Assembly (NCBI GenBank): GCA_002256435.1
Contig: NKJC01000001.1
Location: 124,001-188,000 of the forward strand
Reading direction: 5' to 3'
DNA length: 64,000 nt
Origin: Chitinophagaceae bacterium BSSC1
Lineage (GTDB): Bacteria; Bacteroidota; Bacteroidia; Chitinophagales; Chitinophagaceae
The stretch's first letter is position 1; the number at the start of each line of letters is the position of its first letter. This document shows, piece after piece, positions 33,859-41,353 of the stretch. The notes beneath the pieces are model-generated. The model ran no database searches, had not been told where the DNA came from, and saw nothing but the letters and a program-made list of their open reading frames with translations. A program made the position numbers and the translations under genes.

Positions 33859-35034
33859 ATGACAAAACTGTATCTCAGAAAGAAAATCGCGCCAAGGATT
33901 GCCAATGGTCATCCCTGGGTATATGGCAACGAAGTAGAAAGAATTGAGGGCGATGTGGTAGCCGGAGACATAGTAGACGTGTATTATAGTGCTGAAAAAT
34001 ACGCTGGAAGGGGCTATATCAACCCCCAATCCCAGATCTTGGTTAGGTTGTTGACCCGCAAACAAGAGACCATTGACGAGGCTTTTTTTCACCAAAAAAT
34101 AGCCAAAGCTTGGGCCTATAGGCAAAAACTGGGTTATACAGAAAATTGCCGTTTGGTTTTTGGCGAGGCCGATGAACTTCCCGCCTTGATCATTGATAAA
34201 TTCAACGACTATTTTGTGATCCAGACCCTGTCTTTGGGAATGGACCGTTGGAAGGATGCCATAGTGCGAAGCCTTGAAACTATTTTTAGCCCCAAGGGAA
34301 TTTATGAACGCAATGATGTTCCGGTAAGACAGCTAGAGGGATTACCCCAACAAAAAGGGTTTTTGTCCGCTCCTTTTGATACCAATATTCAAATTGTAGA
34401 GAACGGATTAAAGTTCTTGGTGGATCTTGAAAATGGTCAAAAGACTGGTTATTTCTTAGACCAACAAGATAATAGAAGGGCCATTCAAAACATTGTCAAA
34501 GGTGCTGATGTGCTGGGTGCATTTACCTATACCGGTACTTTTGAAATTCACGCTGCGGCTTATGGCGCCAAGTCTGTTTTGGGTTTAGACATATCTGAAA
34601 ATGCGGTAGCTCAAGCCAATAAAAATGCGGCTTTGAATGGCTTAGATAGTATCTGCAAATTTGAAGCCATGAACGCTTTTGACGTGCTCAAACAATGGGG
34701 CAAGGATGGGCGCAAATATGATGTGGTCATGTTGGACCCACCTGCATTTACCAAGAGTAGGGAGAGCATTGGCAAAGCCATCACAGGCTATAAAGAAATT
34801 AATTTGCGTGGCATGAAACTCTTGCGCAACGGGGGTTTCCTGGTTACTTCAAGTTGTACCAATTTGGTAAATCCAGAAATGTTTTTGTCTGCTATTGATC
34901 AAGCTGCAAAAGACGCACGCAAAAGAATTAGACAAGTGGTGTTTCAGGCACAAAGTTCTGACCATCCCATTATCTGGGGAATGGAAAATACCAATTACCT
35001 CAAATTCCTGATAGTAGAAGTTTGCGATAGATAG
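33859..35034 (+). CDS. rlmI: 23S rRNA cytosine-C5 methyltransferase RlmI-like
   Basis: A 391-residue SAM-dependent methyltransferase that probably methylates C1962 of 23S rRNA. An N-terminal PUA-like RNA-binding domain (about 1-75, RIANGHPWVYGNEVERI) precedes the methyltransferase domain with FTYTGTFEIHAAAYGA (SAM-binding), MLDPPAFTKSRES (catalytic DPP region) and VTSSCTNLV, which carries the active-site Cys. Length is typical. Nearby relatives include RlmK, so the exact target base is an inference. Confidence 0.88.
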   Translation: MTKLYLRKKIAPRIANGHPWVYGNEVERIEGDVVAGDIVDVYYSAEKYAGRGYINPQSQILVRLLTRKQETIDEAFFHQKIAKAWAYRQKLGYTENCRLVFGEADELPALIIDKFNDYFVIQTLSLGMDRWKDAIVRSLETIFSPKGIYERNDVPVRQLEGLPQQKGFLSAPFDTNIQIVENGLKFLVDLENGQKTGYFLDQQDNRRAIQNIVKGADVLGAFTYTGTFEIHAAAYGAKSVLGLDISENAVAQANKNAALNGLDSICKFEAMNAFDVLKQWGKDGRKYDVVMLDPPAFTKSRESIGKAITGYKEINLRGMKLLRNGGFLVTSSCTNLVNPEMFLSAIDQAAKDARKRIRQVVFQAQSSDHPIIWGMENTNYLKFLIVEVCDR

Positions 35035-35058
35035 CAAACACTGCAATAAAAAAGCTGA

Positions 35059-35400
35059 TTATTTGTTTACTTGAAACTTACCGGATTCAACAATTTTTCC
35101 GGTCTGATCACGCAATTGATAGATGTACAAACCGCGGAGGTAGTTGTCATCTAGGGTGATATTTAGTTTTGAATCTGTGAGTCTTTGTTCGGTCATTTTC
35201 TTTCCAAAAAAGGCAAAGATTTGAAGACTGTAAGACTTGTCTACAGATTTGTCAAACTCAAAAATAATATAGGAAGTAGCAGGGTTGGGATAAACACGCA
35301 TGATCTTGGTACTAGTGACCATAGAGGTCTCATTGTCTGCAACAAAACTGCTGCCAACAACTAGTAAAATCATTAAAGAGAGCGTGTATACATACTTCAT
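35059..35400 (-). CDS. Small secreted protein made almost entirely of a T9SS type A sorting domain
   Basis: A 113-residue protein. A signal peptide (about 1-20, MKYVYTLSLMILLVVGSSFV) and about a dozen residues precede VYPNPATSYIIFEF, the opening of the type A sorting domain, which runs to the end (LRGLYIYQLRDQTGKIVESGKF). Such domains normally sit at the C-terminus of much longer secreted proteins and are cut off by the T9SS sortase. Here there is no real passenger. It could be a decaying remnant, or a domain that works on its own. No frameshifted passenger frame lies upstream. Confidence 0.85.
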   Translation of the reverse strand: MKYVYTLSLMILLVVGSSFVADNETSMVTSTKIMRVYPNPATSYIIFEFDKSVDKSYSLQIFAFFGKKMTEQRLTDSKLNITLDDNYLRGLYIYQLRDQTGKIVESGKFQVNK

Positions 35401-35484
35401 AAGCTTCCCTACCCTTGGTTTTCAATGGAAAATTAGAGAAATATTGTTAAATAAAACAATATTGCCGATTTTTTAACACAAAGA

Positions 35485-35509
35485 GGCCCCGCGCTACTAG
35501 CACGAGGCC
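35485..35509 (-). terminator. Hairpin after the peroxiredoxin gene
   Basis: On the minus strand GGCCTCGTGC pairs with GCGCGGGGCC around TAGTA, with two wobble pairs, just after the peroxiredoxin stop, followed by TCTTTGTGTT. Confidence 0.6.
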
Positions 35510-35527
35510 CTAACTTATTCCAATGAA

Positions 35528-35998
35528 TTAGTTTAATCCAGCCAAACATTCTTGGATAGCAGTAAAGCTAGGCAAGTCACCCGGTGTAGGGCAAACTTCA
35601 GCATAACGCACTACTCCTTCTTTGTCTATAACAAAAGCGGCACGTTTGCTCACTCCTTGCATACCAAAAGCAGGGAAGGTTTCATACAAAACGCCAAATG
35701 CTTTTGCTGCATCCTTATTGAAATCACTCAACAAGGGGAAATTTAGTTTTTGCTCTTCTTTGAATTTACCCAATGTAAAAAGGGAATCCACAGAAACACC
35801 CAATACAGTTGCATTGGTATTGTTGTACAAGGCAATATTGTCGCGGATATTGCACAATTCAGCGGTGCAAACACCGGTGAAAGCCAAAGGAAAAAACAAC
35901 ACAACGGTGTTTTTGTCAGTTGCACCTAAGGCAATTTGATTTTTCTCTGTATCAAATAAAGATAATACTGGGGCTTTTTCGCCAACTTGAATGCTCAT
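35528..35998 (-). CDS. Peroxiredoxin (AhpE/Bcp-like)
   Basis: A 156-residue thioredoxin-fold peroxidase that reduces hydrogen peroxide and organic hydroperoxides. The active-site signature PxxxTxxC is seen as PLAFTGVC with peroxidatic Cys44; a second Cys at 49 may resolve the sulfenic acid. The ATG at 35998 (MSIQVGEKAPVLSL) is the expected start; an in-frame ATG 12 codons upstream at 36034 adds unlikely residues. It is cytoplasmic and a single gene, about 100 nt from scoB, with its own hairpin. Confidence 0.92.
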   Translation of the reverse strand: MSIQVGEKAPVLSLFDTEKNQIALGATDKNTVVLFFPLAFTGVCTAELCNIRDNIALYNNTNATVLGVSVDSLFTLGKFKEEQKLNFPLLSDFNKDAAKAFGVLYETFPAFGMQGVSKRAAFVIDKEGVVRYAEVCPTPGDLPSFTAIQECLAGLN

Positions 35999-36101
35999 GG
36001 TAAATTTTTTAAGTGCTGCAAAATACGTCAACAACCTATTTGAATGGTCATTGCCGATTACGAAAGCGGAAACAATTTTTCTTTACAAAGGTTTAAAGGC
36101 C

Positions 36102-36758
36102 TTAAAGTATCATTTCTGGCACTTCTTCTGGGACTATTAACCTCCCTGCAGTTTTTGCCACAATTTCTGCTACAGAAACTCCTGGGGCCCTTTCAAGTAA
36201 GATAAATCCCTCTGGTCCAATTTCTAACACCGCTAATTCTGTTACTACTTTTTTGACACACTGAATCCCGGTAAGGGGTAAGCTGCACTGGGGTAATAAT
36301 TTGCTCTCTCCTTTGGGATTGGTATGCATCATGGCCACTATAATATTTTTGGCACTGGCTACTAAGTCCATGGCCCCACCCATCCCCTTTACCATTTTAC
36401 CAGGAATCTTCCAATTGGCTATATCACCAACATCACTCACTTCCATAGCACCTAAAACTGTCAGGTTAATCTTCCCTGCTCTAATCATGCCAAAACTTTC
36501 TGCACTATCAAAAAAAGCCCCGCCCTTTATTAGTGTCACGGTTTCTTTTCCTGCATTGATTAAGTCTGCATCAATGGTTTCTTCAGTTGGATAAGGCCCC
36601 ATACCCAAGATGCCATTTTCGCTTTGAAAAAATACATCCATACCAGCTGGAATATAATTGGCCACCAAAGTGGGAATGCCAATACCAAGGTTTACATACA
36701 TACCATCGCGCAGCTCCTGCGCAATGCGTTTGGCTATGCCATATTTGTCTAGTGCCAT
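36102..36758 (-). CDS. scoB: 3-oxoacid CoA-transferase, subunit B
   Basis: Beta subunit of the succinyl-CoA:3-ketoacid CoA transferase, which moves CoA between succinyl-CoA and acetoacetate in ketone-body use. The catalytic Glu is in [12 protein letters not shown] (about residues 46-57), and [12 protein letters not shown] is typical. At 218 residues it has normal length. It starts 9 nt after the scoA stop and forms the usual scoAB pair. The heterodimer's acid substrate may vary. Confidence 0.92.
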   Translation of the reverse strand: MALDKYGIAKRIAQELRDGMYVNLGIGIPTLVANYIPAGMDVFFQSENGILGMGPYPTEETIDADLINAGKETVTLIKGGAFFDSAESFGMIRAGKINLTVLGAMEVSDVGDIANWKIPGKMVKGMGGAMDLVASAKNIIVAMMHTNPKGESKLLPQCSLPLTGIQCVKKVVTELAVLEIGPEGFILLERAPGVSVAEIVAKTAGRLIVPEEVPEMIL

Positions 36759-36767
36759 GTGATAGTT

Positions 36768-37472
36768 TTAATGAGATGATGGAATTTGAACCGTTCTACG
36801 TTCAATTCTTTTTTCATAGTTACTGCCCTGAAAGATGCGGTGCACATAGACTCCTGCCACATGTACATCATCAGGATCTATTTCTCCAGGTGCTACCAAT
36901 TCTTCTACTTCTGCAATGGTAATGGTACCGGCTTTTGCCATAGAAGTTGAGAAATTTCTGGTGGTTTTTCTAAATTGCAAATTGCCCAAATGGTCTCCAC
37001 GCCAAGCTTTTACCAGTGCAAAATCTGCGTGCAATGCCAGTTCCATTAAATGCATTTTGCCATTGAATTCCCTAACCTCTTTGCCTTGGGCTATTTCTGT
37101 ACCATATCCCGCAGGGGTAAAAAATGCAGGGATTCCCATGGCTGCCATTTGAATACGGGTGGCCAGTGTTCCTTGTGGTACTAGGTCTACTTCTAGTTCT
37201 CCACTCAAGAGTTGTCTTTCAAATTCTGCGTTCTCTCCTACATAACTACTGATCATTTTTTTAATCTGTCTAGTTTGCAAAAGCAAGCCTAGTCCAAAAT
37301 CGTCCACACCTGCATTATTGGATATACAGGTAAGACCGTTGATGCCTTTTTCAACTAAGGCTTTGATACAGTTTTCAGGAATGCCATTTAAGCCAAACCC
37401 GCCCAACATAAGTGTTGTGTTAGATGGAATGTCTGCAATGGCCAATGCGGCACTAGTAAATACTTTATTCAT
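36768..37472 (-). CDS. scoA: 3-oxoacid CoA-transferase, subunit A
   Basis: Alpha subunit of the same CoA transferase. Residues 1-40 hold the CoA-binding loop LMLGGFGLNGIPENCI, and TPAGYGTEIAQGKEVREF is typical of the family. The 234-residue form starts at ATG 37472 (MNKVFTSAALAIADI); the frame can open two codons earlier with TTG. Upstream and 41 nt away is the DUF4296 gene on the same strand, which belongs to a different functional group. Confidence 0.92.
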   Translation of the reverse strand: MNKVFTSAALAIADIPSNTTLMLGGFGLNGIPENCIKALVEKGINGLTCISNNAGVDDFGLGLLLQTRQIKKMISSYVGENAEFERQLLSGELEVDLVPQGTLATRIQMAAMGIPAFFTPAGYGTEIAQGKEVREFNGKMHLMELALHADFALVKAWRGDHLGNLQFRKTTRNFSTSMAKAGTITIAEVEELVAPGEIDPDDVHVAGVYVHRIFQGSNYEKRIERRTVQIPSSH

Positions 37473-37513
37473 GGGCAATTGTTAGGCCCCGAAGTTAGAA
37501 AAACTAATGATTG

Positions 37514-37891
37514 TTAGCGTTGACTTTTGGGAATTTTAACAGGGGGTGGTGGTGGTGGCGCTTTTTCCCTTTCTTTAAACGCATAGATAGAATCCATCAA
37601 TTCTTTGAATTCTTTGGGATGGGTCTCATAGTATTTGTAACTATTGTAAAACTGTTTGCGTGTAGTTCCGTGTATGGCAAAAACTTGCTCATACAATTGG
37701 ATATTTTCTTTTTTTCGCAAATTCAAACTGTCTTTGAGTGTGGTTTGCGTATACCATTCATCTGCACGCATGATGTCCCACATAGCTAGTTTCATGGTGT
37801 TGATGGGCAAAATAATTTGGTCCTTGGGTGTTTTTTTACAAGCCAAAACCGAAAAGCAAATTCCCAAGATCATGATCCATTTCCTACTCAT
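37514..37891 (-). CDS. DUF4296 lipoprotein
   Basis: A 125-residue lipoprotein: signal MSRKWIMILGICFSVLAC with lipobox VLAC, then a helical domain (about 40-105, WDIMRADEWYTQTTLKDS) of the DUF4296 type, and a Pro-rich tail (PPPPPP) before KSQR. Its function is unknown, but in the Bacteroidota it often follows the DUF4835 gene. Here the two share ATGA (start over stop). That coupling suggests joint action at the envelope. Confidence 0.8.
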   Translation of the reverse strand: MSRKWIMILGICFSVLACKKTPKDQIILPINTMKLAMWDIMRADEWYTQTTLKDSLNLRKKENIQLYEQVFAIHGTTRKQFYNSYKYYETHPKEFKELMDSIYAFKEREKAPPPPPPVKIPKSQR

Positions 37892-38811
37892 TGCAATGCT
37901 TGTTTGTATTTGCTTGAATTCACAATATCTATCTCACTCAGTATTTCTAACGCTCTTGCTTTTTCTGTTGCTGATGCATTTTTAAAAATGCCCACCAATT
38001 CCTGGTATTTACCCTGCATAAAAAATTGCAGGATCATGGTATTAGGATTCTCTTTATTAAATGCTTGTAATTGAATCAGTGCTTGCAAAATATTACCACG
38101 GGCTTCTGCTTCATTGTCATACAACTTGTCCATACCTGCACGATAATAGGTATAGATTACGTCGTGGATAATATTGTATTTACTATTGGTTAGGTTTTCA
38201 TTAAGCCAGTATCTATTGCGCAGACCATCAAATATGCGCCAACCAGCAATATTTTTACCTTCTGGTGCATTGGTTACAACATTCAGTGCTTTATTAAACT
38301 GTGTTTCTCCTGCTTTGGGACCAAATGAATCATTGTCCAAGCCAATAATAGAATAGGCATAAAAAGCAAATACAGCGGTTAGATTGGCAGCAGAAGCATC
38401 ATTACCCTGCACCCTATTTTCATTGAATTCAACGGGTTGAAATTCTATATACTTAAAGGTCAGGTCTGCGTCTTGGTAATTCACAATGGCAGATTTGTAT
38501 GAGGCATTAAAAATGGGTCTAGCCGCTTGTACAGTAAGTGTTGCTTTATAAATATTGGGCTCCACTACCTGTTCAATATTAATGATAAAACTACAGTCAA
38601 TTTTCTCCTGTACTTTATAAGTTTCATTGGTCCACTTACGGGTATTGAGCAGGTTGGTTAATTGTTGCTGTAGGTTAGTAAAGATTTTTCTATCTACTGT
38701 TGTACCTACCCTATTGGAGATCACGGTTACACGCGCATTGAGTTCCTGCGCAACTGCTGCAATTACCAACAATTGACAAGCTGTAAACAGTATGAGTAAT
38801 TTCTTATGCAT
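37888..38811 (-). CDS. DUF4835 secreted protein
   Basis: A 307-residue exported protein: signal peptide ending AAVAQ, then QELNARVTVISNRV, the typical DUF4835 opening, continuing with YKVQEKIDCSF and FAFYAYSIIGLDNDSF. Function unknown. The ATG 38811 is chosen, as the longer frame reaches 27 codons into coaBC. It overlaps the coaBC stop by 8 nt and shares ATGA with the following DUF4296 gene. This bamD, rpoZ, coaBC, DUF4835, DUF4296 order is common across the Bacteroidota and suggests an envelope role. Confidence 0.85.
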   Translation of the reverse strand: MHKKLLILFTACQLLVIAAVAQELNARVTVISNRVGTTVDRKIFTNLQQQLTNLLNTRKWTNETYKVQEKIDCSFIINIEQVVEPNIYKATLTVQAARPIFNASYKSAIVNYQDADLTFKYIEFQPVEFNENRVQGNDASAANLTAVFAFYAYSIIGLDNDSFGPKAGETQFNKALNVVTNAPEGKNIAGWRIFDGLRNRYWLNENLTNSKYNIIHDVIYTYYRAGMDKLYDNEAEARGNILQALIQLQAFNKENPNTMILQFFMQGKYQELVGIFKNASATEKARALEILSEIDIVNSSKYKQALQ

Positions 38812-40000
38812 GAATCTTGGATACAATGTATGAAACAATTTGCTCTGCAACAATGGTTTTTGAAACCAGGGGAATGAATACAGCCGCCCCATCTTGGTCT
38901 AGAATGGTTACTTGATTTTGCGTACTTCCAAAACCAGCTCCTTTGTCATTGAGAGAATTAAGTACAATGGCATCGGCATTTTTTGCCATGCGTTTCTTCT
39001 GGGCATTCTCTAATTCATTCTCCGTTTCCAATGCAAAGCCTACAACAAATTGACCGGGCTTTTTAGACGCACCCAAATGGGCTAAAATATCTTTTGTTTT
39101 GACCAGTTGGAGGGTTGGGTCTTGGTTTGTTTTTTTAATTTTTTGCTGCGCGATATGTTCCATTTTATAATCGGCCACGGCAGCAGACAAAATAGCAATA
39201 TCCATATTGGCAAATACCCGATTGCATGCTTCAAACATTTCTGCCGCACTAACTACGCTCACCAATCCAATTCCTGCATAGGCAGTTGTAAGTGCTGTAG
39301 GCCCAGTGACCAAAACCACATCGGCACCCTGCAAATACAAGGCTTCTGCTAGTGCAAAACCCATTTGTCCGGAGGAATGGTTACCAATAAATCTAACAGG
39401 ATCAATGGCTTCAAAAGTGGGACCGGCAGTAACCAACGCACGCTTGCCTTTTAAACTATCTTTTCTAAAAAATCTACTAACCATTGCGTGTAAAATGGTT
39501 TCGGGTTCGGCCATTCTACCCGGACCAAATAAGCCACTGGCCAGCTCACCTGTTTCAACGGGCATAATATAAATACCGTCGTTATGTAGGGTCTGCAAAT
39601 TTCTTTTAGTACTGTTATGTTGCCACATGTCTTCATCCATGGCTGGAGCTACCATCACCGGACAGGTGGCAGAAAGATAGCTTGCCATTAATAAATTATC
39701 GCATTGTCCATTGGCCATTTTTGCCAAGCTATTACAGCTCAATGGGGCAATTACAAATAAGTCTGCCCACCTACCCAACTGTACATGATTTGACCATCCT
39801 TCTGTACCAGCAAGTTCTATTAATACGGGATGATTGGTCAGTGTAGACAAGACCAAAGGAGATACAAAATCTTTTGCAGCAGGAGTCATAATTACCCTTA
39901 CCTCTGCACCAGCTTTTACCAATAATCTAACCAAGAGGATAGACTTATAAGCAGCAATGCTGGCCGTAATACCTAATAAGATTTTTTTTCCTTGCAACAT
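38804..40000 (-). CDS. coaBC: Bifunctional phosphopantothenoylcysteine decarboxylase / phosphopantothenate-cysteine ligase
   Basis: A two-domain enzyme for two steps of CoA synthesis. The N-terminal flavin-dependent CoaC domain (about 1-185) has SNHVQLGRWADL with the active His and PAMDEDMW. The C-terminal CoaB domain (about 190-398) carries GPTFEAIDPVRFIGNHSSGQ and AAVADYK. Where E. coli CoaC has a reactive Cys (ACG-x-GPGR), this protein reads ASGLFGPGR with Ser; I recall the same in related Bacteroidota but cannot verify it. AAGGA before the ATG is one of the few Shine-Dalgarno-like sites in the window. It has 398 residues. Confidence 0.93.
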   Translation of the reverse strand: MLQGKKILLGITASIAAYKSILLVRLLVKAGAEVRVIMTPAAKDFVSPLVLSTLTNHPVLIELAGTEGWSNHVQLGRWADLFVIAPLSCNSLAKMANGQCDNLLMASYLSATCPVMVAPAMDEDMWQHNSTKRNLQTLHNDGIYIMPVETGELASGLFGPGRMAEPETILHAMVSRFFRKDSLKGKRALVTAGPTFEAIDPVRFIGNHSSGQMGFALAEALYLQGADVVLVTGPTALTTAYAGIGLVSVVSAAEMFEACNRVFANMDIAILSAAVADYKMEHIAQQKIKKTNQDPTLQLVKTKDILAHLGASKKPGQFVVGFALETENELENAQKKRMAKNADAIVLNSLNDKGAGFGSTQNQVTILDQDGAAVFIPLVSKTIVAEQIVSYIVSKIHA

Positions 40001-40026
40001 GTTTCCTTCTTAGACTTGAAAATAAC

Positions 40027-40055
40027 AAAAAACGACAGGCAAATGCTGTCGTTTT
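40027..40055 (-). terminator. Intrinsic terminator between rpoZ and coaBC
   Basis: CGACAG and CTGTCG pair, extended by four A-T pairs, around a 7-nt loop; on the minus strand six T follow. It separates bamD-rpoZ from coaBC-DUF4835-DUF4296. Confidence 0.8.
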
Positions 40056-40079
40056 AGGTATTTACATAAATTTTATCTA

Positions 40080-40424
40080 TTAACGGAACAGGTCGTTCTC
40101 GTTGTTTCTTCTATGGTAGATTTTGTTTTCCATGAACTCTTGGGTAGCCAAGATAGCTGGATTAGGCATTTTTTCGTAAGCCCTAGAGATTTCAATCTGC
40201 TCTTTGTTTTCGTGAATTTCTTCTAAAGAGTCAGTGTGGCTAGCAAATTCTTCTAGTTTATTATGCAGTTCCTCACGCAAAGAAATATTAATTTGGTTAG
40301 CCCTTCTTGCAATGATGGCAATGGATTCGTACAAATTACCTGTTTTTCCTTTGATCTCAATCAGGCTTTTGGTTTCAACAACGCTGGCAGTGTTAGCGCT
40401 CATTTGCCTTCTTAATTTGCTCAT
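40080..40424 (-). CDS. rpoZ: RNA polymerase omega subunit
   Basis: A 114-residue Bacteroidota-type omega. KTGNLYESIAIIARRANQIN (about residues 27-46) is the core that holds the beta' subunit. The sequence is more diverged than in the Pseudomonadota, so it is often called a hypothetical protein. It overlaps the bamD stop (ATGA), fixing it as co-translated. Its role is stability of RNA polymerase and, in some bacteria, the ppGpp response. Confidence 0.85.
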   Translation of the reverse strand: MSKLRRQMSANTASVVETKSLIEIKGKTGNLYESIAIIARRANQINISLREELHNKLEEFASHTDSLEEIHENKEQIEISRAYEKMPNPAILATQEFMENKIYHRRNNENDLFR

Positions 40425-41218
40425 TTTTTCAGGTTTTTGATAAAGTTATTTGTTTGTGTTTTTATTTTGGCCACTTCTGCCAGATATTTGCTTTCGCTGA
40501 ATCGCTCTGAGAAGTCTGCACATTCTGACAACACTTTTTCATAGCGCGCCAATTGTTTGTCTTCGTAGCTCATTTCTGCGTATTTGAAATAAGACTTAAT
40601 TACTTGCAGCTTGTACTCATCAGCCTTTTTGGAATCTGGAAAATTATCCGATACATTTCCATAGGCAATGGCCGCGGCCTTATAGAATCCTAAATTGTAA
40701 TACAATCCAGCACTTTTATAATCCTTGGCTTCCAATTTCTCCCTGCACTTGTCAATAATATCCGCCGCCTCTTTTCCTCTTTGAGAATTGGGGTGGGTAT
40801 TGATAAAGGTTTGCATCAAACCAATGGTTTTATTGGTATTGGTTTGATCAAGGTCAATCTTGGGAGACTGCTTAAAATAGCAGTAAGCCCGCATGTAATC
40901 ACATTCTTCCACTTTGGCACTGTTGGGGAAACTCTCTACAAAACTCTTAAACAGGTTCTCTGCATTCAGATAATCCTTTTGGTAGTAGTAGGAATAGGCA
41001 AATTTATAATAAGCCTCTTCATATCCGGGTGTGCCCTTGATATAGGGAAAAATGTCTTCAAAGAGCTGTTGTGCGTAACCGTAATTCTTTTGCTCGTAAT
41101 ACTGGTCCGCCATCTTATGCTTGTACTCGTAATCCTTGCTCTTCACAATCTTGGAGAACTTGTTGGAGCAGCTGCCGAGTACCAGAACCAAAAACAATAA
41201 AATGAGGATCCTATTCAT
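40421..41218 (-). CDS. bamD: Outer-membrane protein assembly factor BamD
   Basis: A 265-residue lipoprotein (signal MNRILILLFLVLVLGSC with lipobox VLGSC) with five TPR-like repeats, visible as DQYYEQKNYGYAQQLFEDI and YKFAYSYYYQKDYLNAENLF. It is part of the Bam complex that inserts outer-membrane barrels. ATG 41218 is used; the frame also opens at TTG 41230. A TTTA-N19-TAATTTTG promoter lies just upstream, and its stop overlaps rpoZ. Confidence 0.92.
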   Translation of the reverse strand: MNRILILLFLVLVLGSCSNKFSKIVKSKDYEYKHKMADQYYEQKNYGYAQQLFEDIFPYIKGTPGYEEAYYKFAYSYYYQKDYLNAENLFKSFVESFPNSAKVEECDYMRAYCYFKQSPKIDLDQTNTNKTIGLMQTFINTHPNSQRGKEAADIIDKCREKLEAKDYKSAGLYYNLGFYKAAAIAYGNVSDNFPDSKKADEYKLQVIKSYFKYAEMSYEDKQLARYEKVLSECADFSERFSESKYLAEVAKIKTQTNNFIKNLKK

Positions 41219-41227
41219 ACAAGTTTG

Positions 41228-41258
41228 CAAAATTAGTTATTATCGGGCAATATATAAA
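41228..41258 (-). promoter_or_regulatory. Promoter of bamD-rpoZ
   Basis: On the minus strand TTTA, a 19-bp spacer and TAATTTTG match the Bacteroidota -33/-7 pattern, with one change in the -33 element. The -7 element ends 9 nt before the ATG. Confidence 0.6.
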
Positions 41259-41301
41259 CTTGGATCTTGGTTTGCGCCAAATCCTAGTTAAGAATTACCT
41301 A

Positions 41302-41335
41302 AAAAGGCTGTTCCACCAAAGCGGAACAGCCTTTT
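41302..41335 (-). terminator. Intrinsic terminator of rpsA
   Basis: A 13-bp perfect stem AAAAGGCTGTTCC / GGAACAGCCTTTT with an 8-nt loop follows the rpsA stop by about 20 nt and ends in T on the minus strand. Confidence 0.9.
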
Positions 41336-41353
41336 GACTGATTCAAACAGGAA

